A stretch of DNA of 64,000 nt from Bisbaumannia salifodinae (GTDB lineage: Bacteria > Pseudomonadota > Gammaproteobacteria > Pseudomonadales > Halomonadaceae), in NCBI RefSeq assembly GCF_039522585.1, contig NZ_BAAADR010000014.1; one strand, 5' to 3'. Positions 25,902 through 33,793 of the stretch are shown here, piece after piece; position 1 is the stretch's first letter, and every line of letters begins with the position of its first letter. Below the pieces are notes generated by a model. That model saw nothing but the letters and a program-made list of their open reading frames with translations. It was not told the origin of the DNA and ran no database searches. The position numbers and the translations under genes are program-made.

Positions 25902-26645
25902 TCAGCGCATATTCATCCCGCCGTTGACCTGCAGGGTCTCGCCGGTGATATAGCCCGCCGCCTCGCTGGTCAGGAAACCCACGGCGGCGGCGATCTCCTC
26001 GGGCTGGCCGAGCCGGCCGAGGGGAATCTGGGTGAGCAGGGCCTCATGCTGTGCTTCGGGCAGGGCCTCGGTCATGTCGGTGGCGATAAAGCCCGGGGCC
26101 ACCGAATTGACGGTGATGGCGCGGCTCGCCACTTCCCGGGCCAGGGCACGGGCAAAGCCCTCCATGCCCGCCTTGGCGGCGGCATAGTTGGCCTGCCCCA
26201 GGTTGCCCATGGTGGCCACCACCGAACTGATATTGACGATGCGACCGAAACGCGCCTTGGTCATGCCGCGCAGGCACGCCTTGCTGACCCGGTAGACCGA
26301 CTTGAGGTTGGCGTCCATCACCGCATCCCACTCCTCCTCCTTCATGCGCATCAGCAGGTTGTCGCGGGTGATGCCGGCGTTATTGACCAGGATGGTGGGC
26401 GCCCCATAGGTCTCGTTGATCGCCTTGAGTACCGCCTCGATGCTGGCCGGATCGGTGACGTCCAGGCACATGCCGGTGCCTTCGATGCCCTGGGCCTGGA
26501 GGTCGGCGGCGATCCGCTCGGCACCCGAGTCGCTGGTGGCAGTGCCGATCACGATGCGGCCCTGGCGGCCCAGCTCATGGGCGATGGCGCGGCCGATGCC
26601 ACGACTGGCGCCGGTAACCAGGGCAATTCTGCGTTCGCTCGTCAT
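25902..26645 (-). CDS. fabG: 3-oxoacyl-ACP reductase
   Basis: This short-chain dehydrogenase of 247 aa reduces 3-oxoacyl-ACP with NADPH. It has the nucleotide motif TGASRGIGRAIA, the NNAG motif (VNNAGITRDNLL), the catalytic Ser in NISSV and Tyr-x3-Lys in YAAAKAGMEGFAR. It ends GETLQVNGGMNM as usual. The gap to fabD is 42 bp. Confidence 0.97.
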   Translation of the reverse strand: MTSERRIALVTGASRGIGRAIAHELGRQGRIVIGTATSDSGAERIAADLQAQGIEGTGMCLDVTDPASIEAVLKAINETYGAPTILVNNAGITRDNLLMRMKEEEWDAVMDANLKSVYRVSKACLRGMTKARFGRIVNISSVVATMGNLGQANYAAAKAGMEGFARALAREVASRAITVNSVAPGFIATDMTEALPEAQHEALLTQIPLGRLGQPEEIAAAVGFLTSEAAGYITGETLQVNGGMNMR

Positions 26646-26687
26646 AGTGAATCCTGAAAAAGTTTGAGTCGTCGTTGTTATGGGGCC

Positions 26688-27638
26688 TTAACCGGCCAAC
26701 TCGCGAGCCAGCTCGAGGGCCGTTTCCAGGCTATCCGGATCATTGATGGCCACCCCCTTGCTGCCCCGCACGATACGTTTGCCGAGACCGGTCAACACCT
26801 TGCCCGGGCCGCACTCCACGAACAGCCCGGCGCCTTCGCCGGCCATGGCCTCGACGCACTCGGTCCAGCGTACCGGACGATAGAGCTGCTCCACCAGGCG
26901 GGTGCGCAGGACGCTCAGGTCATCGTGAGCCCGGGCATCCACGTTCTGCACCACGGTATAACGGGGCGCGCGCAGCTCGATACGCTCCATGGCCGCGGCC
27001 AGACGCTCGGCGGCCGGACGCATCAGCTCGCAGTGGGAAGGCACCGACACCGGCAGCGGCAGGGCCCGCTTGGCACCGGCCTCCTGGCACAGGGCGATGG
27101 CCCGCTCCACCGCGGCCTTGGCCCCGGCGATCACCACCTGGCCGGGCGCATTATAGTTGACCGCGGCCACCACGCCAGCGTCCGCGGCCTGGCGACAGGC
27201 CGTTTCCACGGCGGCATTCTCCAGGCCCAGCACCGCGGCCATGGCGCCTTCGCCGGCGGGCACCGCCTCCTGCATCGCCTCGCCGCGCAGGCGCACCAGC
27301 CTGATGCCTTCGGCGAAGGTCATCACCCCGGCGCAGACCATGGCGCTGTATTCGCCCAGGCTATGACCGGCCATGGCACTGGGACGCGGCCCCTCCAGCT
27401 CCTGCCAGACTCGCCAGGTGGCGACGCTGGACGCCAGCAGCGCCGGCTGGGTGCAGGCGGTGGCATTCAGGGCCTCGGCGGGACCTTCCTGCACCACATG
27501 CCAGAGGTCGTAGCCGAGGGCCTCCGAGGCCTCCTCGAAGGTGGTACGTACCACGCTGTAGCGCTCGGCGAGCTCCCGCAGCATGCCGACCTGCTGGGAA
27601 CCCTGCCCAGGGAAGACGAGGGCCAAGGATTGGGTCAT
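26688..27638 (-). CDS. fabD: Malonyl-CoA-ACP transacylase
   Basis: This enzyme loads malonate onto ACP. It has 316 aa from the ATG at 27638. That ATG is chosen because AAAGGTG lies just upstream; the GTG three codons earlier is inside this ribosome site. Motifs: FPGQGSQQVGML, the nucleophile Ser in GHSLGEYSA and the catalytic His in VPSHCELM. It follows plsX without an intervening fabH. Confidence 0.96.
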   Translation of the reverse strand: MTQSLALVFPGQGSQQVGMLRELAERYSVVRTTFEEASEALGYDLWHVVQEGPAEALNATACTQPALLASSVATWRVWQELEGPRPSAMAGHSLGEYSAMVCAGVMTFAEGIRLVRLRGEAMQEAVPAGEGAMAAVLGLENAAVETACRQAADAGVVAAVNYNAPGQVVIAGAKAAVERAIALCQEAGAKRALPLPVSVPSHCELMRPAAERLAAAMERIELRAPRYTVVQNVDARAHDDLSVLRTRLVEQLYRPVRWTECVEAMAGEGAGLFVECGPGKVLTGLGKRIVRGSKGVAINDPDSLETALELARELAG

Positions 27639-27689
27639 GACTATCACCTTTGCGTATTTTATTCGTCGATTCAGCGGGTTCCGATCCCG

Positions 27690-27723
27690 CTATCGTCTCG
27701 GTCGCCCGCGGCCGAGACGATAG
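27690..27723 (-). terminator. Strong hairpin in the plsX-fabD gap
   Basis: Perfect 12-bp stem CTATCGTCTCGG / CCGAGACGATAG with a 10-base loop and no U-tract. It may be an attenuator, processing site or stability element. Confidence 0.45.
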
Positions 27724-27744
27724 CCGACCGCCCACCCGGATCGG

Positions 27745-28761
27745 TCAAGCCCGACAGCCTCCCAGGGCCTGTTCCAGGTGCCCCGGCAACTCCCGGCGCC
27801 CCTCTTCGACGGCCCGCGCCACCGCATAGGCGAAGCCCTCGGCACTGGCGCCGCCATGGCTCTTGACCACGATGCCCTTCAGGCCCAGCAGGCTGGCCCC
27901 ATTGTAGCGCACCGGATCGAGCTCACTCTTGAGCCGGCGCAGGGCCGGACGCGCCAGGACCGCCACCAGGCGCCCACTCCAGCGCGTCTCGAAGGCCCGC
28001 TGCACCCGCTCCACCAGCAGCCTGGCCAGCCCCTCGCTGGCCTTGAGCACCGCGTTGCCGACGAAGCCGTCGCAGACCACCACGTCGACCTCGCCGGCGA
28101 AGATATCGCCGCCCTCGACGAAGCCGCGATAGTCCAGGCCCGCCCACTCGCGCAACCGGGCATCCGCCTCGCGCACGCTGGCCGGCCCCTTGGTGCCCTC
28201 CACCCCGACGTTGAGCAGCGCCACCCGGGGCGCGGCCAGGCCATCGATACAGCGCGCCATGGCCTCACCGAGGCGGGCAAAATCCACCAGCCGCGCCGCC
28301 GGCGCATCCACGTTGGCGCCCAGATCGAGGAGGTAGCAATGGCCGCCACGCCGCGTCGGAATGGCGGTACTGATGGCGGGGCGCGGAATCCCCTCCACCA
28401 TGCCCAGCTCGCGGCGCGCCAGGGCCATCAGGGCCCCGGTATTGCCGGCACTGACCCCGGCATCGGCCTGCCCTCGAGCCACGCACTCCAACATCATGGC
28501 CAGGCTGGTGTCGCGAGGCGCACGCAGGGCCGCCGAAGGCCGCATGGCCTGATCGATCACATGGGGGGAGTGGCAAAGGGAGAGGCGAGCGCCGTACCGC
28601 GCCAGCCGCTTGGGCAGGGCGTCGAGTTCGGCAGCGAGCCGCTGTTCGGGTCCGAACAGGAAAACATCGAGGGCGGGATTGGCCGCCAGGGCCAGGGCCG
28701 CCCCCTGCACGGTGGCACGGGGACCCAAGTCCCCGCCCATCGCATCGATGGCGAGTCTCAC
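27745..28761 (-). CDS. plsX: Phosphate acyltransferase PlsX
   Basis: PlsX converts acyl-ACP to acyl-phosphate for phospholipid synthesis. The 338-aa sequence begins LAIDAMGGDLGPRATVQGA and contains VSAGNTGALMALA, LLNVGVEGTKG and VVCDGFVGNAVLK, all family signatures. It lies between rpmF and fabD, as in Pseudomonas and E. coli. Confidence 0.96.
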   Translation of the reverse strand: MRLAIDAMGGDLGPRATVQGAALALAANPALDVFLFGPEQRLAAELDALPKRLARYGARLSLCHSPHVIDQAMRPSAALRAPRDTSLAMMLECVARGQADAGVSAGNTGALMALARRELGMVEGIPRPAISTAIPTRRGGHCYLLDLGANVDAPAARLVDFARLGEAMARCIDGLAAPRVALLNVGVEGTKGPASVREADARLREWAGLDYRGFVEGGDIFAGEVDVVVCDGFVGNAVLKASEGLARLLVERVQRAFETRWSGRLVAVLARPALRRLKSELDPVRYNGASLLGLKGIVVKSHGGASAEGFAYAVARAVEEGRRELPGHLEQALGGCRA

Positions 28762-28797
28762 GCCCGGCTGTCGAGCGTCGCCAAGGATGACGCCGAC

Positions 28798-28968
28798 TTA
28801 AGCGTCGACGACCTTGCGGCCACGGTAGAAGCCGTCCGGGGAGACGTGGTGGCGCAGGTGAGTGGTGCCGGTTTCCTTGTCCTGGGACAGGGCCGGGGCG
28901 CTCAGGGCGTCGTGGCTACGACGCATGCCGCGCTTGGAACGGGTCTTGCGGTTCTGTTGGACAGCCAT
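28798..28968 (-). CDS. rpmF: 50S ribosomal protein L32
   Basis: A 56-aa basic protein. It starts MAVQQNRKTRSKRGMRRSHD, the conserved L32 N-terminus, and ends GFYRGRKVVDA after HHVSPDG. There are no zinc-binding cysteines, as in E. coli L32. It lies between yceD and plsX, the standard position; the gaps are 34 and 36 bp. Confidence 0.97.
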   Translation of the reverse strand: MAVQQNRKTRSKRGMRRSHDALSAPALSQDKETGTTHLRHHVSPDGFYRGRKVVDA

Positions 28969-29002
28969 GGGTGTATCACTCCAGAGTGCTTCGTCAATGA
29001 AA

Positions 29003-29530
29003 TCAGTGTTTGCCTTTCAGGGTGCGTAGCACCTCGAAAGGACTGGCAGCAGGCTTTTCCGAGGCCTCGGAGTCCGCCCCGCTGGTCAGCTGGTCGCGAG
29101 AGACGCGGCACTGCGCCTCATCGTGGTAAACCACCTGGGGCAGGCTCAGGAGGAGTTCATCCTCGACCACCGTCAGGAGGTTCAGCTGTTCGTTCTCCAC
29201 CAAGACCGGCTCGAGGTAGCCGGGCAGGTTCGCCGCCTGGGCGTCGCCGCTGACCACCCCCAGCTGGAAATGGCTCTCGACCCGGGTCGCCATCGGCGTC
29301 AGGCAGCGCCGACACGGCAGGCTGACCTCGGCCTCGAGCCAGCCTTCGATGGTGCGTCGACCCTGGGGGTCGATGGCGAAGTCGAGGCGCACCTGGCAGT
29401 GCCCCGTCTGGGCACCGGCCTCATCCACCAAACGCGACAAGGCATCCAGCGCCAGCTGGCCCTGAAGGCTTTCACCATTGGCGGCCAGCCGGTGCGGCTC
29501 GACCTGTCGGGGGAGTTGAGTCTTGGACAT
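29003..29530 (-). CDS. yceD: YceD / DUF177 family protein, 23S rRNA accumulation
   Basis: A 175-aa protein of the YceD family, linked to 23S rRNA maturation in bacteria and plastids. It shows VEPHRLAANGESLQGQL near the start and the C-x2-C motif SLPCRRCL. The C-terminal NPFEVLR-like signature (SPFEVLRTLK) is present. It is the first gene of the rpmF-plsX-fab transcription unit. The predicted promoter ends only 9 bp before its ATG and no ribosome site is visible. Confidence 0.9.
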   Translation of the reverse strand: MSKTQLPRQVEPHRLAANGESLQGQLALDALSRLVDEAGAQTGHCQVRLDFAIDPQGRRTIEGWLEAEVSLPCRRCLTPMATRVESHFQLGVVSGDAQAANLPGYLEPVLVENEQLNLLTVVEDELLLSLPQVVYHDEAQCRVSRDQLTSGADSEASEKPAASPFEVLRTLKGKH

Positions 29531-29539
29531 AGGCGCGCA

Positions 29540-29568
29540 ATGATAGGCACTCCCCCCGCCCCTGTCAA
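29540..29568 (-). promoter_or_regulatory. Sigma-70 promoter of the yceD-rpmF-plsX-fab unit
   Basis: Minus strand TTGACA (plus 29563-29568), 17-bp spacer, TATCAT (plus 29540-29545). This is nearly consensus. The expected start point (about 29533) would leave only a few bases before the yceD ATG at 29530, suggesting a leaderless or near-leaderless mRNA. Confidence 0.75.
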
Positions 29569-29645
29569 AGCGCGTATTGCCGCCTGTCGAGCGAAGGCCG
29601 ATTAAATCATCCAGGGGCGATCACTCGTAACGACACGGAGCCCCT

Positions 29646-30230
29646 ATGACGCGCCTGGTTCTGGCCTCGCAATCCCGCTGGCGTCGCCAGCTGCTCGACC
29701 GCCTGCAGCTCCCCTACGCCTGGGCCAGCCCCGCTATCGACGAGACCCCGCGCCCGGGCGAGTCACCCCAGGCCCTGGTGCATCGCCTGTCGCTGGCCAA
29801 GGCCAGCCGCCTGGCCGACGACTATCCGGCCCACCTGATCATCGGCTCTGACCAGGTCGCCCTGTTCGACGGCGAGATCCTCGGCAAGCCCGCCGACGAG
29901 ACCGCCGCCCGGGCCCAGTTGGCGCGTTTCTCCGGGCACCGAGTGCGCTTTCTCACCGGCCTGGCGTTGCTGGATACCGCCGCGGGACGCCACTGGGTCT
30001 GCCACGAGCCCTTCGACGTGCACTTCCGCCGCCTGAGCGAGGCGGAGATCGCCACCTATATCGAGCGCGAGCGCCCCCTGGAGTGCGCCGGCAGCTTCCG
30101 CATGGAAGGCCTGGGCATCACCCTCTTCGAGCGCCTGGAGGGCGACGACCCCAATAGCCTGATCGGCCTGCCGCTGATTCGCCTCTGCGCCCTGCTACGG
30201 GAAGCGGGACTGGATCCGCTGGCCCCATAA
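29646..30230 (+). CDS. yceF: Maf-like nucleotide pyrophosphatase YceF
   Basis: A 194-aa Maf-family house-cleaning enzyme; E. coli YceF hydrolyses m7GTP. It begins LVLASQSRWRRQLLDRL, with the metal Asp in IIGSDQVA, and ends with NSLIGLPLIRL. It is divergent from yceD, the normal neighbour. A heptamer repeat array follows its stop. Confidence 0.92.
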   Translation: MTRLVLASQSRWRRQLLDRLQLPYAWASPAIDETPRPGESPQALVHRLSLAKASRLADDYPAHLIIGSDQVALFDGEILGKPADETAARAQLARFSGHRVRFLTGLALLDTAAGRHWVCHEPFDVHFRRLSEAEIATYIERERPLECAGSFRMEGLGITLFERLEGDDPNSLIGLPLIRLCALLREAGLDPLAP

Positions 30231-30233
30231 CCT

Positions 30234-30414
30234 CAAGGAGCAAGGCGCAAGGAGCAAGGAGCAAGGAGCAAGGAGCAAGGAGCAAGGAGCAAGGAGCAAG
30301 GAGCAAGGAGCAAGGAGCAAGGAGCAAGGAGCAAGGAGCAAGGAGCAAGGAGCAAGGAGCAAGGAGCAAGGAGCAAGGAGCAAGGAGCAAGGAGCAAGGA
30401 GCAAGGAGCAAGGA
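30234..30414 (+). repeat. Heptanucleotide tandem array, (CAAGGAG)n
   Basis: About 25 nearly perfect copies of the 7-mer CAAGGAG fill the gap between the convergent yceF and sppA. The second unit is CAAGGCG and the others are identical. After a 65-bp unique stretch, degenerate units appear in inverted orientation (CTTGCTCCTTGGCGCTTG, about 30490-30507), so the transcript could fold back. Apparent open frames here (repeating SLLLAPC) are by-products of the 7-bp period. Confidence 0.95.
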
Positions 30415-30514
30415 AGTCTGCGCCCAGCGCTGCGGGCACCAAAGGGGTTCCTTGCGCCCTGCCCCTTGTGACTTTCGGGCTTCCTTGTCGCTTGCTCCTT
30501 GGCGCTTGTGGCTA

Positions 30515-31585
30515 CTAGTTCAATTGGTAACGCAGCGGCGACTGGGTGGTGGGCAGGCCGACCCACTCGGCGGCGACGCGACCGAAGTGGCGGGTCAGGC
30601 GCTCGAAGGGATCCAGGCGCGGGGTGTAGTCCTGCATCCGCTCGATGCCCATCTCGCGGGCCAGGCCATCGAGGCTCTGCAGCCCGTCCACCAACCCCAG
30701 CTCGACCCCCTGCTCGCCGCTCCACACCAGGCCGGAGAAGAGTCGCGGATCGTCACCCAGGCGCTCGCCGCGCCCCTCGCGCACCGCCTCGATAAATTGC
30801 CAGTGGGTGGTCTCCAGCACCTCCTGCCAGAAGCGCGCCTGCTCCGGGGCGATGGTCGAGAAGGGGTCGAGGAAGGCCTTGTTATCGCCGGCGGCGAAGA
30901 CCCGCCGCTCCACGCCCAGGCGCTCGATGGCCTCCTCCAGCCCGAAGCTGGCGAAGATCACCCCGATGGAGCCCACCAGGCTGGCCGGGGCGGCATAGAT
31001 CTCGTCGGCGGCGGCGGCAATATAATAGGCTCCGCTGGCGCCGATATCCTCGATCACCGCATAGATCGGCTTGTCGCCCTGCTCGCCCAGGCGGCGAATC
31101 TCCTCGTAGATGCGCTGGGACTGCACCGGGCTGCCCCCGGGACTGTCGATATGCAGCACCACCGCCGCCGCGGACTCGGCCTCCCAGGCCCGGTTGAGCC
31201 CCTCGATAATACGCTCGGCGCTGGCCGGCGACTCGCTGTCGATCACCCCCTTGACCTCCACCACCCCCAGATGGCGCTCGGTGATCGCCGCCGGCTGGCC
31301 GGCAACGAAGACCCCGTAGAGGGTGGTGCCCAGGGAGGCGAGGATCAGCGCCGCGAAGAAGAAGCGGAAGAACAGCGTCCAGCGCCGCGAGCGGCGCTGC
31401 TCCGCCAGCACCCCGCCCACCCAGCGGTCGAGCATCTCCACCTGGGCCAGGCGCTGGCGTTCGCGCAGGGTCTCGGCATCCTCGCCGGAAGACGCTCCGC
31501 TCCCGGCGGCCGCCTGCCGAGGCGTCTCGCCGGGCTTGATTTCCGGGCCCTGGGTCCAGCGATCATCGGGCTTGTCATCACTCAT
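30515..31585 (-). CDS. sppA: Signal peptide peptidase SppA, short (36K) type
   Basis: This S49 serine protease degrades cleaved signal peptides in the inner membrane. It has 356 aa with one N-terminal membrane helix (LFFRFFFAALILASLGTTL, about residues 72-90). Next come LHIDSPGGS, the nucleophile Ser in EDIGASGAYYIAAAAD, GSIGVIFASF, and the general-base Lys region AGDNKAFLDPF. It lacks the tandem N-terminal domain of E. coli SppA. It is co-directional with the HAD and rluC genes. Confidence 0.92.
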   Translation of the reverse strand: MSDDKPDDRWTQGPEIKPGETPRQAAAGSGASSGEDAETLRERQRLAQVEMLDRWVGGVLAEQRRSRRWTLFFRFFFAALILASLGTTLYGVFVAGQPAAITERHLGVVEVKGVIDSESPASAERIIEGLNRAWEAESAAAVVLHIDSPGGSPVQSQRIYEEIRRLGEQGDKPIYAVIEDIGASGAYYIAAAADEIYAAPASLVGSIGVIFASFGLEEAIERLGVERRVFAAGDNKAFLDPFSTIAPEQARFWQEVLETTHWQFIEAVREGRGERLGDDPRLFSGLVWSGEQGVELGLVDGLQSLDGLAREMGIERMQDYTPRLDPFERLTRHFGRVAAEWVGLPTTQSPLRYQLN

Positions 31586-31610
31586 GGCATCCTGCTCCTC
31601 AATCCACGAT

Positions 31611-32261
31611 TCACTGGTGCAACCAGTCGATCAGCGTCTCGAAGCGCTCGGCCACGAAGGTGGGCCGGCTCGCCGCCAGCCGCTCCGGGGCATGCACTCC
31701 GTAGGTGACCGCGACACGGTCCATCTTCAGGGCCCGGGCCATCTCCAGGTCATACTCGGTATCGCCCACCATCAGCGTCTCCTCCACCGGCACCGCCAGT
31801 TCCTCCAGCAGCTCCTCGAGCATCAGCGGGTGGGGCTTGGAGCGGGTCTCGTCGGCGGTGCGGCTGGCGTGGAACCAGGCACCGCTGCCATTGGCGGCGA
31901 ACACCCGGTTCAGGCCGCGACGACTCTTGCCGGTGGCCACCGCCAGGCGCTGCTCGGGGCGACCGCGCAGCCGCGCGATGCCCGCCTCCACCCCGGGGAA
32001 GAAGGCCATGGGGGTGTGATCGGCGGCGACGAAGTGGTGGGTATAACGCTCGCGCAGCCGCTCGGCCTGCTCCGGCGCGATACCCGGGCACATCCTGGCG
32101 ATCGCCTCCGGCAGCCCCAGGCCGATGATATCGCGGACGCTGTCGGCGGCGAGCTCGCCCCAGCCGGCATCCCGGGCCGCCGCCTGCATGCAGCCGACGA
32201 TGCGCGACTCCGAGTCCATCAGGGTACCGTCCCAGTCGAAAATAATCAGTCGATAACGCAT
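31611..32261 (-). CDS. HAD-superfamily phosphatase, phosphoglycolate-phosphatase-like
   Basis: A 216-aa HAD hydrolase with DxDGT motif FDWDGTLMDS, motif II VATGKS, the Lys in RSKPHPLMLEELL and motif IV GDTEYDLEMA. The alpha-helical cap (about 20-85) fits the Gph/YjjG/Gmhb-type subfamily. Such genes commonly follow rluC in Pseudomonas and relatives. Substrate unknown. Confidence 0.85.
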   Translation of the reverse strand: MRYRLIIFDWDGTLMDSESRIVGCMQAAARDAGWGELAADSVRDIIGLGLPEAIARMCPGIAPEQAERLRERYTHHFVAADHTPMAFFPGVEAGIARLRGRPEQRLAVATGKSRRGLNRVFAANGSGAWFHASRTADETRSKPHPLMLEELLEELAVPVEETLMVGDTEYDLEMARALKMDRVAVTYGVHAPERLAASRPTFVAERFETLIDWLHQ

Positions 32262-32273
32262 GAGATCCTCAAC

Positions 32274-33221
32274 TCAGGAGAGGGTGCGAGCACGGCGCAA
32301 CACCGTCTCCAGCTCGTCCCCCAGGGGCGCCTTGATCTGCACCGGGCGCCCGCTGGTGGGCTCGGGAAAGGTCAGGGCGGCGGCATGCAGGAAGAGCCGT
32401 CCCAGGCCCAGGCGCCGCGCCAGCACCGCCCCCTCCCGGGAGCCATACTTGTCATCGCCCAGCAGCGGATGGCCGGCGTGGGCGGCATGCACGCGGATCT
32501 GGTGGGTACGCCCGGTGACCGGCTCCGCCTCCACCAGGGTGGCGCCGCCGAAGGCCTCGCGCACCGCGAAGCGGGTCCGCGACACCTTGCCCTCGGGGTC
32601 GACCCGCACCCGCCGCTCGCCGTTACCCGCCTCATAACGGTCGAGGCGCGCGCTCACATAGTCGCGCCGCGCCGGCCAGCGCCCGGCCACCAGTGCCAGG
32701 TACTGCTTGTCCATCTGGCGCTGCTTGAGGGCATTGTTGAGGGAGAGCAGCGCCGGCCGCGACTTGGCCAGCAACAGGCAGCCGGAGGTATCGCGATCCA
32801 GGCGATGCACCAGCTCCAGGAAGTCGAGATCCTCGCGCACCTGGCGCAGCGCCTCGATCAGGCCGATCTTGACCCCGCTACCGCCGTGCACGGCGAGCCC
32901 CGAGGGCTTGTTGATCACCAGCCAGTCACGCCCCTCCAGCAACACATTGCCGGCCAGCAGGTTGCGCAGGCTTTCGCTGACCTCGCGCACCGCCTCCTCG
33001 GGGGCCAGGCGCAGCGGCGGAATGCGCACCACGTCGCCCAGGACCAGGCGGTAGTCCGCCTTGACCCGCTTCTTGTTGACCCGAACCTCGCCCTTGCGCA
33101 CGATGCGATAGACCAGGGTCTTGGGGGCCCCCTTGAGACGGGTGCGCAGGAAATTATCGATGCGCTGACCCACCTGGCCCTCGGCGACTTCCACCCACTG
33201 CACCTCGCGCCCTTCGGCCAT
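32274..33221 (-). CDS. rluC: 23S rRNA pseudouridine synthase RluC
   Basis: This 315-aa RsuA/RluA-family enzyme should modify positions 955, 2504 and 2580 of 23S rRNA. It has an N-terminal S4 RNA-binding domain (QRIDNFLRTRLKG..VRVNKKRVKADYRL) and a catalytic domain with the Asp in HRLDRDTSGCLLLAK. GRTHQIRVHAAHAGHP is the usual C-terminal motif. It is divergent from rne, exactly as in E. coli. Confidence 0.94.
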   Translation of the reverse strand: MAEGREVQWVEVAEGQVGQRIDNFLRTRLKGAPKTLVYRIVRKGEVRVNKKRVKADYRLVLGDVVRIPPLRLAPEEAVREVSESLRNLLAGNVLLEGRDWLVINKPSGLAVHGGSGVKIGLIEALRQVREDLDFLELVHRLDRDTSGCLLLAKSRPALLSLNNALKQRQMDKQYLALVAGRWPARRDYVSARLDRYEAGNGERRVRVDPEGKVSRTRFAVREAFGGATLVEAEPVTGRTHQIRVHAAHAGHPLLGDDKYGSREGAVLARRLGLGRLFLHAAALTFPEPTSGRPVQIKAPLGDELETVLRRARTLS

Positions 33222-33288
33222 GCACTCTACTCCTGTCGAACCCGTGGAAAACCCCTAGTCTACCGCACTCCCGGGCCGCTGAGGTCAA

Positions 33289-33317
33289 TTGCTGCACCCA
33301 CCTATTGCTGTTATATT
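33289..33317 (+). promoter_or_regulatory. rne promoter
   Basis: TTGCTG (33289-33294), exact 17-bp spacer, TATATT (33312-33317). It is the best match in the 572-bp rluC/rne intergenic region and predicts transcription from about 33324. Confidence 0.7.
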
Positions 33318-33323
33318 CCGAAG

Positions 33324-33793
33324 TCGCTCAGATGGGCGACAAGCGCCCGGCGATTGCGCCTGCCTCATCGACACGCAGGCCCGAGCGACGGATCGAGTGA
33401 CCGCGGTATTGCCACGGCGATATCACGGCACCGAAAGCGAAAGAACAGAATTGCAACGCCACGCCCGCCCCGGCCGTTCACTTCCTGGCATGGAATGGCG
33501 ACCGGGCACGGGAGTTAACAACAGCGTGCCGAAGGCCGGCGTTGGCGAATCGATGAATGCCAGGTGTTGGTGGTGACCGCGGAACCGGATGAGACGACCT
33601 CACCGAGACATGTTCCGCCTCCACCCCGTACTCAACATGGTCATGCCGTACCGGCGGCGCTACAAGGCTCCGGATATGGCCGGGCGCACACGCATCCGCG
33701 ACATGCGCTGAGCACAAGCACGCTGCACCCAGCGGTTCGTCGACGCCGTTGCTCGAGGGCTGCCTGCCGGCACGCCCCAACAAGCGAGACGAC
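33324..33793 (+). promoter_or_regulatory. Long rne 5' untranslated region, putative autoregulatory leader
   Basis: About 470 bases separate the predicted start point from the rne ATG and contain no convincing gene. E. coli rne has a 361-base leader that RNase E itself cleaves to limit its own synthesis. The same role is inferred here from position and length only; I did not identify the conserved hp2/hp3 hairpins. Confidence 0.45.

Noticed and set aside
30234..30414. CRISPR array
   Set aside because: The unit is 7 bp, perfectly contiguous and without spacers; there are no cas genes nearby.
30118..30725. Frames encoding SLLLAPCSLLLAPC repeats across the heptamer array
   Set aside because: A 7-bp period gives open frames in several phases; no start, ribosome site or conserved domain.
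31323..33518. A 731-codon plus-strand ORF over sppA, the HAD gene and rluC
   Set aside because: Shadow of three genes with complete motifs on the other strand.
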